Source: Actinomycetota bacterium (GTDB lineage Bacteria > Actinomycetota > Thermoleophilia > Solirubrobacterales > 70-9). From it: DNA of 46,341 nt. Position 1 is the first letter of the stretch; every line of letters begins with the position of its first letter. Below the pieces are notes generated by a model that saw only the letters and a list, made by a program, of their open reading frames with translations, was not told the DNA's origin and did not search any database. This document shows positions 1 through 8,213 of this stretch, in pieces. Position numbers and translations under genes: made by a program. Location of the stretch: contig JAFDWF010000096.1 in NCBI GenBank assembly GCA_018268575.1, positions 1 through 46,341 on the forward strand, written 5' to 3'.

Positions 1-909
1 CTCTTCCGCATCCGCGCCTTCACCTTCGGCACGCTCTCGACCTTCCTCGCCGCGATCGCCCGCGGCGGCCTGATGTTCATGCTGATCATCTGGCTGCAGG
101 GGATCTGGCTGCCGCTGCACGGCTACGACTACACCGAAGCACCGCTGCTGGCCGGCATCTACATGCTGCCGCTGACGGTCGGGATGCTGATCGCCGGGCC
201 GACCTCGGGCTACCTCTCGGACCGCTTCGGGGCGCGCGGGTTCGCCACCGGCGGGATGCTCGCCGCGGCGGCGAGCTTCGCCATGCTCACCTTCCTCCCG
301 GTCGACTTCTCCTATCCCGTCTTCGCCGCGATCCTCGCCTTCAACGGGATCTCGATGGGGATGTTCGCCTCGCCCAACCGGGCGGCGGTGATGAACAGCC
401 TGCCGCCCGGCGACCGCGGCGCGGGCGGCGGCATGAACCAGACCTTCCAGAACTCGGCCCAGGTGATCTCGATGGGGATCTTCTTCACCTTGCTGATCAT
501 CGGCCTCTCCGCATCGCTGCCGCACGCCCTGGCGAGCGGCCTCGAAGCACACGGCGTCTCCGCCGCGCAAGCGCACCAGGCAGGCGAAACGCCGCCGATC
601 TCGGTTCTCTTCGCTGCCTTCCTCGGCGAAAACCCGATCGAACACCTGGTCGGCGCCTCGACCCTGCACGAACTGCCGCAGCACGCCCAGGCGGTGCTGA
701 CCGGCCACGGCTTCTTCCCGCACTTGATCGCGGAGCCGTTCGCGAACGGCCTCGACACCGCCTTCGGCTTCGCGATCATCGCCTGCCTGATCGCCGCGGG
801 CGCATCGCTGATGCGCGGCGGGCGCTACACCCACGTCGAGCCGAGCGAGGTGGAGGCGCCCGCGGCGGCCCCATCTCTACGCGAACTGGAGGAGAGCCAT
901 GCGAGTTGA
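1..909 (+). CDS. MFS drug exporter, DHA2-like, C-terminal part
   Basis: The frame is open from the first base, so about 302 C-terminal residues of a longer protein are visible; the first in-frame ATG (73) is probably internal. The sequence is a run of hydrophobic helices. A loop reading SGYLSDRFGARG resembles the MFS motif A that opens the second half-bundle. Length and helix pattern suit a 14-helix DHA2 (EmrB/QacA-type) proton-coupled exporter in the inner membrane, with substrate unknown. The stop codon lies 11 nt inside the following gene, so the two are probably co-transcribed and translationally coupled. Family assignment is firm; the DHA2 subgroup is inferred. Confidence 0.82.
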   Translation, partial: LFRIRAFTFGTLSTFLAAIARGGLMFMLIIWLQGIWLPLHGYDYTEAPLLAGIYMLPLTVGMLIAGPTSGYLSDRFGARGFATGGMLAAAASFAMLTFLPVDFSYPVFAAILAFNGISMGMFASPNRAAVMNSLPPGDRGAGGGMNQTFQNSAQVISMGIFFTLLIIGLSASLPHALASGLEAHGVSAAQAHQAGETPPISVLFAAFLGENPIEHLVGASTLHELPQHAQAVLTGHGFFPHLIAEPFANGLDTAFGFAIIACLIAAGASLMRGGRYTHVEPSEVEAPAAAPSLRELEESHAS

Positions 910-1570
910 TTGGCACGGGCAGTCGGCGTTTAGCCTGGACGGCGAGGCGGCGACGGTCTTCATCGACCCCTGGGGCGATATGTCGAGAGCGGCCTCGCGG
1001 GGGATCGAGTGGGACTACCCGGAGTACGAGGCGCCGGGCGAGACCGACCTCCTGATCGTCACCCACGAGCACGGCGACCACAACGCGGTGGAGCGGATCG
1101 GCGGCGAGCCGACGCTGGTGCGCTCGTTGGCGGGGACGCACGAGTCGCCGCTCGGCAAGGTGGTCGCGATCGCCTCCGAGCACGACGGGGCGGCGGGGAC
1201 CGAGCGCGGCCCGAACACGATCGTCGTCTTCGACCTCGACGGGATCCGGGTCGCCCATTTCGGCGACTTCGGCCAGCCGGCGCTGCGGCCCGAGCAACGG
1301 GTGCACCTCGACGGGATCGACCTGCTCTTCCTGCCGGTCGGCGGCGGGCCGACGATCGACGGTGCCACAGCGGCGGCGATCGCCCTCGACCTCGGCGCCG
1401 CCTGGGTGGTGCCGATGCACTACCGGACCGAGCGGGTCAACTTCCTCGACACCGAGGAGGCCTTCGTCGAGGCGATGCCGAGCACCGAGCGCCTCGCGTC
1501 GAGTTCCTTCGATACGGCAGACCTGGAGCGCGGCCCCGAGCCAACCGCGATCATCCCGGCCGCCCCGTAG
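899..1570 (+). CDS. Metallo-beta-lactamase-fold hydrolase, UPF0173-like
   Basis: A 223-residue protein with the HxHxDH metal-binding signature THEHGDH (His56, His58, Asp60, His61). Further ligand candidates are the Asp in HFGDFGQ and the His in VPMHYRTE near the C-terminus. The size and the opening strand pattern (WHGQSAFSL) fit the small UPF0173/UlaG-like branch of the metallo-beta-lactamase fold; the substrate cannot be read from sequence. The start ATG at 899 overlaps the exporter stop by 11 nt and follows a GGAGGAG ribosome-binding site. The gene ends just before a strong hairpin shared with the convergent gatD operon. Confidence 0.85.
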   Translation: MRVDWHGQSAFSLDGEAATVFIDPWGDMSRAASRGIEWDYPEYEAPGETDLLIVTHEHGDHNAVERIGGEPTLVRSLAGTHESPLGKVVAIASEHDGAAGTERGPNTIVVFDLDGIRVAHFGDFGQPALRPEQRVHLDGIDLLFLPVGGGPTIDGATAAAIALDLGAAWVVPMHYRTERVNFLDTEEAFVEAMPSTERLASSSFDTADLERGPEPTAIIPAAP

Positions 1571-1573
1571 CGA

Positions 1574-1616
1574 CCCTTGTCCTTTTGTCACCCACAAGGC
1601 GACAAAAGGACAAGGG
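1574..1616. terminator. Bidirectional hairpin between convergent genes
   Basis: A perfect 16-bp inverted repeat (1574-1589 and 1601-1616) with an 11-nt loop. It begins 3 nt after the stop of the metallo-beta-lactamase-fold gene and ends 1 nt before the stop of convergent gatD. The CTTTTG/CAAAAG part of the stem makes it partly AU-rich on both strands. The position suits a shared terminator, although neither strand has a proper U-tract. Confidence 0.75.
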
Positions 1617-1617
1617 A

Positions 1618-2361
1618 TCAAACGCCGGCGGCAGCGCGGGCGCTGGCGTGGGCGGCGCGCTCCAACTCATCGGGGAGCGGCTCGAGGCGTGGGCGCTCGC
1701 CGCAGCGGCGCTCCAGCGCCAGCTCGATCAGGTGGTCGGCGAGCCAGGCGTTCTTCGGCAGCAGCGGCCCGTGCAGGTAGGTGCCGACCACGTTCTTCTC
1801 CCAGACACCCTCGAATCCATCGTCGCCGTTGTTGCCGTGGCCGTGGCCAGGGACCACGCGACCGAGCGGACGGGCGCCGGAGCCGAGGTAGGTGCGCCCG
1901 CCGTGGTTCTCGAAGCCCGCCAAGAGGCGCTTCTCGCCGCCCAGCTCGGTCTCGATCGCGACGTTGCCGATCAGCCGCGGGCCCTCCTCGCGCACCGTGC
2001 GCAGGTCGGCGAGCCCGAGGCCCGGCAGCGTCTCCGCGCCGAGCTGGTAGCTCTCGCCGAGCAGCTGGTAACCGCCGCAGACGGCGAGCAGGGCGGCGCC
2101 ATCCTCCACCGCGGCGGCCAGCGCCAGGCGCTTGGTCTCGACCATGTCGGCGGCGACGACGCGCTGGTCGCGGTCCTGGCCGCCGCCGATGTAGAAGAGG
2201 TCATGCTCGGCCGGATCGACCGACTCGCCCGGCCCGGCGCCGCGCCACTCGAAGCCGATCTGCCGCCACTCGCAGCGCCGCCGCAGGAAGAGGATGTTGC
2301 CGCGGTCGGCGTAGATGTTCATCTGCTCGGGGTAGAGGCTGAGGACGCGGAGCTCCATCAC
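1618..2361 (-). CDS. gatD: Lipid II isoglutaminyl synthase, glutaminase subunit GatD
   Basis: A 247-residue class-I glutamine amidotransferase of the CobB/CobQ-like type. The nucleophile Cys sits in LLAVCGGYQLLG and the catalytic His in GTYLHGPLL. In known systems GatD supplies ammonia from glutamine to MurT, which amidates the D-Glu of the lipid II stem peptide at the cytoplasmic face of the membrane. Two ATGs are adjacent; the one at 2361 gives a 4-nt ATGA overlap with the upstream methyltransferase stop and is preferred. It is the last gene of the lipid kinase-murT-methyltransferase-gatD operon. The presence of murT nearby makes the assignment firm. Confidence 0.93.
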   Translation of the reverse strand: MMELRVLSLYPEQMNIYADRGNILFLRRRCEWRQIGFEWRGAGPGESVDPAEHDLFYIGGGQDRDQRVVAADMVETKRLALAAAVEDGAALLAVCGGYQLLGESYQLGAETLPGLGLADLRTVREEGPRLIGNVAIETELGGEKRLLAGFENHGGRTYLGSGARPLGRVVPGHGHGNNGDDGFEGVWEKNVVGTYLHGPLLPKNAWLADHLIELALERRCGERPRLEPLPDELERAAHASARAAAGV

Positions 2362-3143
2362 TCCTCCTCGCCGAGGACGACGACGGTCGAGCCGACGTGG
2401 TCGGCGGTCGGGTCGATCGTCAGGCGTTCGACCGGCGCCAGGCCGACCTCGGCCGCCTCGGCCTCGAGCGCCTCCGCGCTCAGCGTGCAGATCGTCACCT
2501 CGTCGGGAGCGTCGGTCAGCTCACCGGACGGCGAGACCCGCTGGCGCAGGCGACGCACGTGGATGCGCTCTGGCCCGACCACCGCCTCCAGCGGCAGGCT
2601 CGAGTAGATCCAGCCGTCGACCTCGCGCACGTCGGGGAAGAGCGGCTCGCCCTCCTCGGGCTCCGGCATGCCCTCGACTATGGCCGCGGCGAGGCGCCCG
2701 CCGGGGAGGAGCTGGGACGCGATCGAGCCGAGGCAGGCGAGGCGCTCGGCCCGATCGGCGAGCATCTGCAAGAGCTGCATCGGGGCGAGCGCCAGGGCGA
2801 CCGGCTCGGGCAGCTCGAAGCCGCGCGCATCGGCGAGGAGCGGGGTGACCGGGAGGCCGGCGGCGCGCTCGCGCTGGGCGGCGATCAGCTGCTCGTCGTA
2901 GTCGAGGCCGATCACCCGATGGCCGCGGCGGGCGAGGTGGATCGCGAGCCGGCCGGTGCCGGCGCCGAGCTCCAGGATCGGATCGCCGCAGCGGTCGGCA
3001 AGGTCGCTCCAGACGCGGAGGTCGGCGGCGTAGGCGCCGCACTCGACGTCGTGCCAGATCGCGGCTTCGGAGGTCGACGCCGAGCCGCCCGGTGGGGCAG
3101 CCGATCCCGGGGAGGGCGGGGCCTCTGGTCGCTCCGCGCTCAC
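2358..3143 (-). CDS. Class I SAM-dependent methyltransferase between murT and gatD
   Basis: A 261-residue protein with a Pro/Ala-rich N-terminal tail of about 25 residues, then a Rossmann methyltransferase core. Motif I is ILELGAGTGRLAIHLA, and the acidic end of strand beta2 is seen in VIGLDYDEQL. The GTG start at 3143 overlaps the murT stop by 4 nt (GTGA), and its own stop overlaps the gatD start by 4 nt. It is therefore translated in step with the lipid II amidation enzymes. The substrate is unknown. The position between two subunits of one enzyme suggests, but does not prove, a cell-envelope role. Confidence 0.85.
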   Translation of the reverse strand: MSAERPEAPPSPGSAAPPGGSASTSEAAIWHDVECGAYAADLRVWSDLADRCGDPILELGAGTGRLAIHLARRGHRVIGLDYDEQLIAAQRERAAGLPVTPLLADARGFELPEPVALALAPMQLLQMLADRAERLACLGSIASQLLPGGRLAAAIVEGMPEPEEGEPLFPDVREVDGWIYSSLPLEAVVGPERIHVRRLRQRVSPSGELTDAPDEVTICTLSAEALEAEAAEVGLAPVERLTIDPTADHVGSTVVVLGEEE

Positions 3144-4624
3144 TGCCAGAACTCCTTCGCCAGGCCACGGTCGGCGAGCAGCTTGCGCAGCTCCAGCAGC
3201 GCGGTGTAGGTGGGGAGGGCGAAGAGGCGGCCCGGGGAGGCCCCCACGGCGGCGTCGAGCGAGGCCGCGATGTCGGGCTCGACCGCGACCCGGTCCACCG
3301 GCCAGCCCGCGTACTTCAGCCGCAGCGCCATCTCCGGCGCGCGGGTGCCGGAGCAGGTGACGCGGCGGACGGCGCCGGTAAGCACCTCGAAGTCGGCGTC
3401 CCAGACCCAGGAGACGTCGCGCCCGTCGGCGATCCGATCGTTGAGCGCGATCCAGAGGTCGATCCCGGCGCCGCCGCCGGTGCGTTCGCAGTTACCCACA
3501 ACTGTTGTGGGTAACTGCGAACGCACTTGGCTGGGCGGGCGCTCCGCCTCCAGCTTCAGCGTCCGCAGCACCTCGTTCGCCCCCGCCGGGTTCTTGATCA
3601 GCAGGATCGAGACGCTCGCGCCGCCGACCGGGATCGTCTCGACGCGCCCGAAGGCTGCCCGCATCCCGCCCAGCGCCGCCGCGGCGCGCTCGGCCTCGAC
3701 CCCCAGCTTCAGCGCCGCCGCGATCGCCGCCAAGGCGTTGTAGACGTTGTAGAGGCCGGGGAGGGGGAGCTCGACCTCGATCTCGCCGCCCGGCACCCGC
3801 ACCGTCGCCGCCGAGCCCTCCATGCCGCGCAGCTCGATCCGCGTCGCCACCACCTCCGGCCGCGGCCGCTCGGCGCCGCAGTTGGGGCACGAGTAGTGGC
3901 CGAGGTGCCCGACGAACGCCACCTCGTAGGCGTAGGGGTGCCCGCAGCGCCGGCAGTGCTTGGCGTCGAAGGCGTGCTGTAGCTCCGGCAGGGCCTGGGA
4001 GTGGTCCTCGATGCCGAAGTAGAGGACGCCCTCGCGTGGGCGCTCGGTGTCAGGATCGCGGCCGAGGTCGGCGATCAGCGGGTCGTCGGCGTTCAGCACC
4101 AGGCCGGTCGCGGCGGGCGCGACGGCGAGCGCCTTCGCCCACTCCTCGGCCAGCGCCTCCATCTCGCCGTAGCGGTCGAGCTGGTCGCGGAAGAGGTTCC
4201 CCAGGACGATCAGCCGCGGCTCCAGCTGCTGCGCCACCCGCGGCAGCCAGGCCTCGTCGACCTCGAAGAGCCCCTCGGCGCCGCGCTGCTCGAGCAGCGC
4301 CGTGGCGACGCCCCAGGTCATGTTCGACCCCGCCCGGTTGTGGACCGGCGGCCGGCCCTCGGCGGCGAGGATCGCGGCGATCATCCCCGCCGTGGTCGTC
4401 TTGCCGTTGGTCGCCGAGACGATCGTCGCGCCGCCGCGCAACTTCCTCGCCGCCAACACGGCGATCGCCTCCGGCTCCATGCGCAGCAGCACCCGCCCCG
4501 GCAGCGTGGTCCCGCCGCCGCGCCCGCTGCGCCGGCTGGCCGCGCCGATCGCCCGCGCCAGCGCCCGCTTGGCGCCGAAGGCGGCCCCGCCGCGTCCCTT
4601 CCGCTCGGTCGCCCGGGCGCTCAA
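3140..4624 (-). CDS. murT: Lipid II isoglutaminyl synthase, Mur ligase-like subunit MurT
   Basis: A 494-residue Mur-ligase homologue. The ATP loop is SATNGKTTTAG. The MurT-specific Cys4 zinc ribbon is present (CRRCGHPY followed by CPNCG), as is a C-terminal DUF1727-type domain with LWIALNDRIADGRDVSW. With GatD it amidates D-Glu in lipid II. Start: a TTG at 4624 overlaps the upstream kinase stop (TTGA), matching the other junctions of this operon. Oddity: residues about 367-382 are encoded by a perfect 47-nt palindrome that is a member of a repeat family otherwise found between genes here. It lies in frame between the strand ending at LKLEAERPP and the IDLWIALND strand, so it looks like an inserted peptide. 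Confidence 0.93.
   Translation of the reverse strand: MSARATERKGRGGAAFGAKRALARAIGAASRRSGRGGGTTLPGRVLLRMEPEAIAVLAARKLRGGATIVSATNGKTTTAGMIAAILAAEGRPPVHNRAGSNMTWGVATALLEQRGAEGLFEVDEAWLPRVAQQLEPRLIVLGNLFRDQLDRYGEMEALAEEWAKALAVAPAATGLVLNADDPLIADLGRDPDTERPREGVLYFGIEDHSQALPELQHAFDAKHCRRCGHPYAYEVAFVGHLGHYSCPNCGAERPRPEVVATRIELRGMEGSAATVRVPGGEIEVELPLPGLYNVYNALAAIAAALKLGVEAERAAAALGGMRAAFGRVETIPVGGASVSILLIKNPAGANEVLRTLKLEAERPPSQVRSQLPTTVVGNCERTGGGAGIDLWIALNDRIADGRDVSWVWDADFEVLTGAVRRVTCSGTRAPEMALRLKYAGWPVDRVAVEPDIAASLDAAVGASPGRLFALPTYTALLELRKLLADRGLAKEFWQ
3480..3526. repeat. Palindromic repeat, family 1, copy inside murT
   Basis: Perfect 23-bp arms (3480-3502 and 3504-3526) around a single central base. 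The inner 45 nt share the layout and most bases of the palindrome at 22193-22237, with paired changes in both arms. The other copies lie between genes, but this one is read through in frame as part of MurT. Confidence 0.9.
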
Positions 4625-5565
4625 GCGGCGGGGGCCGGGACCAGCACGCGCAGGGCGCCGGGGATCACGCGCAGGTCGGCCGGGAGGTCGGTCAGGTGCT
4701 CGCCGTCGGCGTAGACCGCGAAGGGGCGGCTGGCGCTGACGTTGAGCCGGGCGGCCCGCGTCACCTTCACCTGCGGGATGCGGACGTGGGTGCCCTTGAA
4801 CACCTTCGGCAGGTTACCCAGGTAGCGGAGCTTGCCCAGATTGGCGAGCGTCACCACGTCGAAGAGCCCGTCGTCGAGCTCGGCGTCGGGAGCGATGTAC
4901 ATGCCGCCGCCGTAGGCGCTGTTGTTGGCGACGACGACGGAATAGCCTTCGATCCGGGTGCGCTCGTCGCCGATCGCGATCGTAAAGCGGGCGGGCTTCC
5001 AGGCGATCAGCGTGCGCAGCGCCGCGTAGGCGTAGACGAGGTTGCCGCGCAGCCAGCGGGTGCGGTTGGCGAGCGCGTTGGCGTCGGAGTCGAAGCCGAA
5101 GCTGGCGATGCCGAGGAACGGCCTGCCGTTGGCCTCGCCGACGTCGATCGCGCGGGCGTGGCCGGCGAGGACGACCTCGATCGCCCCCTCGGGCTCGGTG
5201 GGGATGCCGAGCACGCGGGCGAGGTCGTTGCCGCGGCCGACCGGGACGATCCCCAGCGGGGTCTCGCCGCCGGCGATCGCGCCGCCCACGGCGCCGACCA
5301 TCCCGTCACCGCTGATCACCACCGGCAGCTCACCCGCCTCGACCGCCGCCAGCGCCTTGGTGACGCCGTGGTCGAGGCTCTTGGTGCGGACGACGCGGAA
5401 GGAGACGCGACGGGCGTCGAGCACGGCCTCGACCCGCGGCAGCAGCTTCACCGCCCGGCCGCCGCCCGAGGCCGGGTTGACGAGCAGCACCAGGGGCCGT
5501 GGCTCCTCGCCGACGAGCCCGATGCCACCGAAGTCCGGGGTCGGGCTGACCTGGGACGCCTCCAT
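4621..5565 (-). CDS. Diacylglycerol kinase-family lipid kinase (YegS/DagK-like)
   Basis: A 314-residue protein with the lipid kinase signatures. The N-terminal LVNPASGGGRA is present. The nucleotide loop reads ISGDGMVGAVGG, where the usual GGDGT has become SGDGM. PVGRGNDLARVLGIP then follows. The C-terminal half has the beta-sandwich region with the DDGLFDVV motif. It probably phosphorylates diacylglycerol or a related lipid at the inner membrane. As first gene of the operon carrying murT and gatD, it links lipid recycling to envelope synthesis. ATG at 5565. Substrate specificity (diacylglycerol, sphingoid base or other) is not decidable from sequence. Confidence 0.88.
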   Translation of the reverse strand: MEASQVSPTPDFGGIGLVGEEPRPLVLLVNPASGGGRAVKLLPRVEAVLDARRVSFRVVRTKSLDHGVTKALAAVEAGELPVVISGDGMVGAVGGAIAGGETPLGIVPVGRGNDLARVLGIPTEPEGAIEVVLAGHARAIDVGEANGRPFLGIASFGFDSDANALANRTRWLRGNLVYAYAALRTLIAWKPARFTIAIGDERTRIEGYSVVVANNSAYGGGMYIAPDAELDDGLFDVVTLANLGKLRYLGNLPKVFKGTHVRIPQVKVTRAARLNVSASRPFAVYADGEHLTDLPADLRVIPGALRVLVPAPAA

Positions 5566-5599
5566 CTCCCCAGCCTAAGTGACCATCGCCGAGAGTCCT

Positions 5600-6097
5600 C
5601 TAAGAGTCCCTTTCAGAGCGCAGGCGGGCGACGGTGAAGCTGCCGGCGCCGGCGCGCTCGGCGACGACGGTCTCGAAGCCCTTGGCGCCGAGGCGGTGGG
5701 CGAAGATCCAGGCGCCGGGGCCGCTCCCGGCGGCGGCGCCGCAGGTCGCGGCGAGGACCAGGTGACCGCCGGGGCGCAGCACCCGCGCGACCTCGCCCAC
5801 CGCCGAGCGGGCGTCGACCAGCGCGACTAGGTCGAAGTGGTCCTCCGGATAGGGGATCTTGCGCGGCCCGCCGAGCTTGAAGGCGACCCGCCCCTCCGGG
5901 TCGAGCCCGATCCGTCCGCTCGCCGCGTGGACCAGGTCCGGATCGGCGTCGATCCCCCGCACCCGGGCGGCGGGGAACTCGCGGGCGAGGAAGAGTGCTC
6001 CCTCGCCGTCCCCGCAGGCGATCTGCAGCGCCCGCTCCGGGGCCGGGACGTGGAGCACCGCGGCGGCCAGGGGCGTCAGCGGCGGCGGGCTCGACAT
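5600..6097 (-). CDS. Small class I SAM-dependent methyltransferase
   Basis: A 165-residue protein with a methyltransferase core: motif I is LQIACGDGEGALFLA, the acidic residue of beta2 appears in RGIDADPDLVH, and VLRPGGHLVLA is the usual post-motif strand. It lacks any extra substrate-binding domain, so the substrate is unknown. The ATG at 6097 faces the divergent cyclophilin gene across about 35 bp, which must hold both promoters. The last nine residues contain the arginine-rich RLRSERDS. Family call is secure; biological role is unknown. Confidence 0.8.
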   Translation of the reverse strand: MSSPPPLTPLAAAVLHVPAPERALQIACGDGEGALFLAREFPAARVRGIDADPDLVHAASGRIGLDPEGRVAFKLGGPRKIPYPEDHFDLVALVDARSAVGEVARVLRPGGHLVLAATCGAAAGSGPGAWIFAHRLGAKGFETVVAERAGAGSFTVARLRSERDS

Positions 6098-6132
6098 CGG
6101 TTCGATCGTAATTGCTCTACTCTCCTGGACCG

Positions 6133-6876
6133 ATGGCGGGGGAACAGTTCGATCGGCGCTGGATCATCCTGGGCGGTTTCGCCGTGCTGGCGGCGGTGAT
6201 CGTCGGCGTGATCCTGATCTCGCGCAGCGGCGGCAGCGGCGATTCCGGCTCGAAGACGACCGCGAGCAAGGAAAGCGGCGCCAAGGAAAGCGGCGCCGAA
6301 GAAAAGCCCGCGGCGAAGAGCGCCAAGGGCTGCAAGTCGGTCGCCCAGCCGGAACCGCGCGAAGAGAGCCTGCCGAAGCCGAAGATGACGACCAAGAAGG
6401 GCGAAAAGGTCACCGCGGTGGTGGAAACCAACTGCGGCACCTTCGACATCGCGCTCGCCACCACGGAAGCGCCGACGATCGCCAACTCCTTCGCCTACCT
6501 GGCCGAAGAAGGCTTCTACGACGAACTTACCTTCCACCGGATCGTCCCCGAATTCGTCATCCAGGGCGGCGACCCGACCGGCACCGGCGGCGGCGGCCCC
6601 GGCTACGAAGTCGTCGAAGCGCCGCCGAAGAACCTCAAGTACACGCTCGGCACTGTGGCGATGGCGAAGACCTCCGAAGCCCCGGCCGGCGCCTCCGGGA
6701 GCCAGTTCTACGTGGTCAGCGGCCCGCAGGGCGAAACGCTGCCGCCGGAATACGCGCTGGTCGGCCACGTCACCAAGGGCCTCGACGTGGTCAAGCGGAT
6801 CGGCGCCCTCGGCGGCGCGGAAGAAAAACCGACCCAGCCCGTCGTGATCGAAAAAATGTCGATCGAACGCGGGTAG
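6133..6876 (+). CDS. Membrane-anchored cyclophilin-type peptidyl-prolyl isomerase
   Basis: A 247-residue protein. It has a short cytoplasmic N-terminus, one membrane anchor (residues about 12-30, IILGGFAVLAAVIVGVILI), a Ser/Lys/Glu-rich linker, then a cyclophilin domain. Cyclophilin motifs are FHRIVPEFVIQGGDPTGTG, GTVAMAK and SGSQFYVV. It should catalyse proline isomerisation in secreted proteins outside the membrane. The ATG at 6133 is preferred to an in-frame TTG at 6112. Codon use is odd: by count 23 of 24 Glu codons are GAA, whereas the next gene uses GAG in 11 of 12. Confidence 0.92.
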   Translation: MAGEQFDRRWIILGGFAVLAAVIVGVILISRSGGSGDSGSKTTASKESGAKESGAEEKPAAKSAKGCKSVAQPEPREESLPKPKMTTKKGEKVTAVVETNCGTFDIALATTEAPTIANSFAYLAEEGFYDELTFHRIVPEFVIQGGDPTGTGGGGPGYEVVEAPPKNLKYTLGTVAMAKTSEAPAGASGSQFYVVSGPQGETLPPEYALVGHVTKGLDVVKRIGALGGAEEKPTQPVVIEKMSIERG

Positions 6877-6899
6877 GTTCCGCTTCGTAAGCTCCTACA

Positions 6900-7352
6900 G
6901 TGGCCAAGGTCGACGTAGGGGACGTGGCGCCGGAGTTCGAGCTCCCCGGGACGGGCGGGCGAACGTACCGGCTGTCGGATTACCGTGGCGGGAAGCTGGT
7001 GATCGCCTTCTACCCGGGCGATTTCACCGCCGTCTGCACCAAGCAGTTCTGCTCCTACCGCGACGAAGGCGAGCGCCTCGACCAGATCGGCGCCGCGGTG
7101 ATCGGGATCTCGCCCCAGTCGGTCGACTCGCACGAGCGCTTCACCGAGGAGAAGCGGCTGAACGTGCCGCTGCTGGCCGACGAGGACAAGGCGGTGGCGC
7201 GCGCCTACGGCGTCGTCGCCGGCCCGCTGGTGCGGCGGGCGGTCTTCGTCGTCGACGAGGAGGGCCGGATCGGCTATCGCAAGGTGACCCTGGCCGGGCT
7301 CACCTACGAGTCGGTGGCCGACCTCGAGCGCGCGGTCGCGGGGGTCGGCTGA
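6900..7352 (+). CDS. Peroxiredoxin, AhpC/TSA (BCP-like)
   Basis: A 150-residue thiol peroxidase. The active-site signature PGDFTAVC places the peroxidatic cysteine at residue 46. A second Cys follows at 51, the spacing used as resolving cysteine in many BCP-type atypical 2-Cys enzymes. It reduces H2O2 and organic peroxides with thioredoxin-like donors in the cytosol. The GTG at 6900 starts 24 nt after the cyclophilin stop. The stop overlaps the ATG of the following hydrolase by one base (TGATG), so the two are co-translated. The start codon assignment is likely rather than certain. Confidence 0.92.
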   Translation: MAKVDVGDVAPEFELPGTGGRTYRLSDYRGGKLVIAFYPGDFTAVCTKQFCSYRDEGERLDQIGAAVIGISPQSVDSHERFTEEKRLNVPLLADEDKAVARAYGVVAGPLVRRAVFVVDEEGRIGYRKVTLAGLTYESVADLERAVAGVG

Positions 7353-8203
7353 TGCCCGCGGCGCCGGCGGGTGCCGAGTTCGCGGTCGGGCCGGCCCCGG
7401 TGCTGCGCGGGTCGGCCGCGGGGGAGGGGACGCCGATCGTCCTCTGCCACGGGCTGACCGCGAGCCGCCGCTACGTCGTCCACGGCTCGCGGGTGCTGGA
7501 GCGGGGCGGACACCGGGTGATCACCTACGACGCCCGCGGGCACGGCGAGTCCGACCCCGCCCCGGCCGGGCAGAGTTATGGATACCCGGAGCTGATCGCG
7601 GACCTCGAGCGGGTGGTCGAGGCGGAGGTCGGCGAGGCGCGCTTCATCCTCGGCGGCCACTCGATGGGCGCCCACACCGCGGTCGGCTACGCGCTCGCGC
7701 ACCCGCAGCGGCTGCGCGGCCTGGTGATCATCGGGCCGACCTACACGGGTGAGATCTCCGCTGCGGCGCTGGCCTACTGGGACGGCCTCGCGGCGGCCCT
7801 GGAAGGGGAGGGGATCGACGGCTTCGTCGAGTACCTGACCCGGGAGGGGTCGACGGCGGAGGCCTGGCGCGAGCCGGTGGCGCGGATCAGCCGCGAACGG
7901 ATGAAGCTGCACCGCAACCCGCGCGAGCTGGCGCGGGCGCTGCGTGAGACGCCCGCCTCGCGGCCGTTCGGGTCGCTCGCGGAGCTCGCCGGGCTCGACC
8001 TCCCGGCGCTGGTCGTCGCCTCCCATGACGAGGCCGATCCGGGGCATCCCTACGCCGCCGCCGCGGCTTATGCGGCGGCGTTGCCACGGGCCCGCCTGAT
8101 CAGCGAGGATGAGGGGCAGTCGCCGCTGGCCTGGCAGGGTGGGCGCCTCTCGCGTGAAATCGCCTTATTCGCCCTTGAGCCAGACGTGGCACTATCCACC
8201 TGA
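7352..8203 (+). CDS. Alpha/beta hydrolase
   Basis: A 283-residue alpha/beta-hydrolase. The oxyanion loop appears in IVLCHGLTASRR, and the nucleophile elbow is GGHSMGAH with Ser104. The acid and His candidates are the Asp in VVASHDEADP and a distal residue near DEGQSPLAW; the usual C-terminal GH is not obvious, so the catalytic His is uncertain. It is coupled to the peroxiredoxin by a one-base TGATG overlap. Esterase, lactonase and haloperoxidase-like activities are all possible, and peroxiredoxin coupling hints at a redox context. Function beyond the fold is unknown. Confidence 0.85.
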   Translation: MPAAPAGAEFAVGPAPVLRGSAAGEGTPIVLCHGLTASRRYVVHGSRVLERGGHRVITYDARGHGESDPAPAGQSYGYPELIADLERVVEAEVGEARFILGGHSMGAHTAVGYALAHPQRLRGLVIIGPTYTGEISAAALAYWDGLAAALEGEGIDGFVEYLTREGSTAEAWREPVARISRERMKLHRNPRELARALRETPASRPFGSLAELAGLDLPALVVASHDEADPGHPYAAAAAYAAALPRARLISEDEGQSPLAWQGGRLSREIALFALEPDVALST

Positions 8204-8213
8204 GAGATTGCTT

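Noticed and set aside
1009..2607. A 532-codon plus-strand open frame running across two real genes
   Set aside because: It is antisense or out of frame to the metallo-beta-lactamase-fold and gatD genes, and its translation is Arg/Ala-rich without motifs; this is usual in GC-rich DNA.
4036..5637. A long plus-strand open frame opposite murT and the lipid kinase
   Set aside because: Arg/Pro/Ala-rich translation with no motif; murT and the kinase on the other strand have full family motifs.
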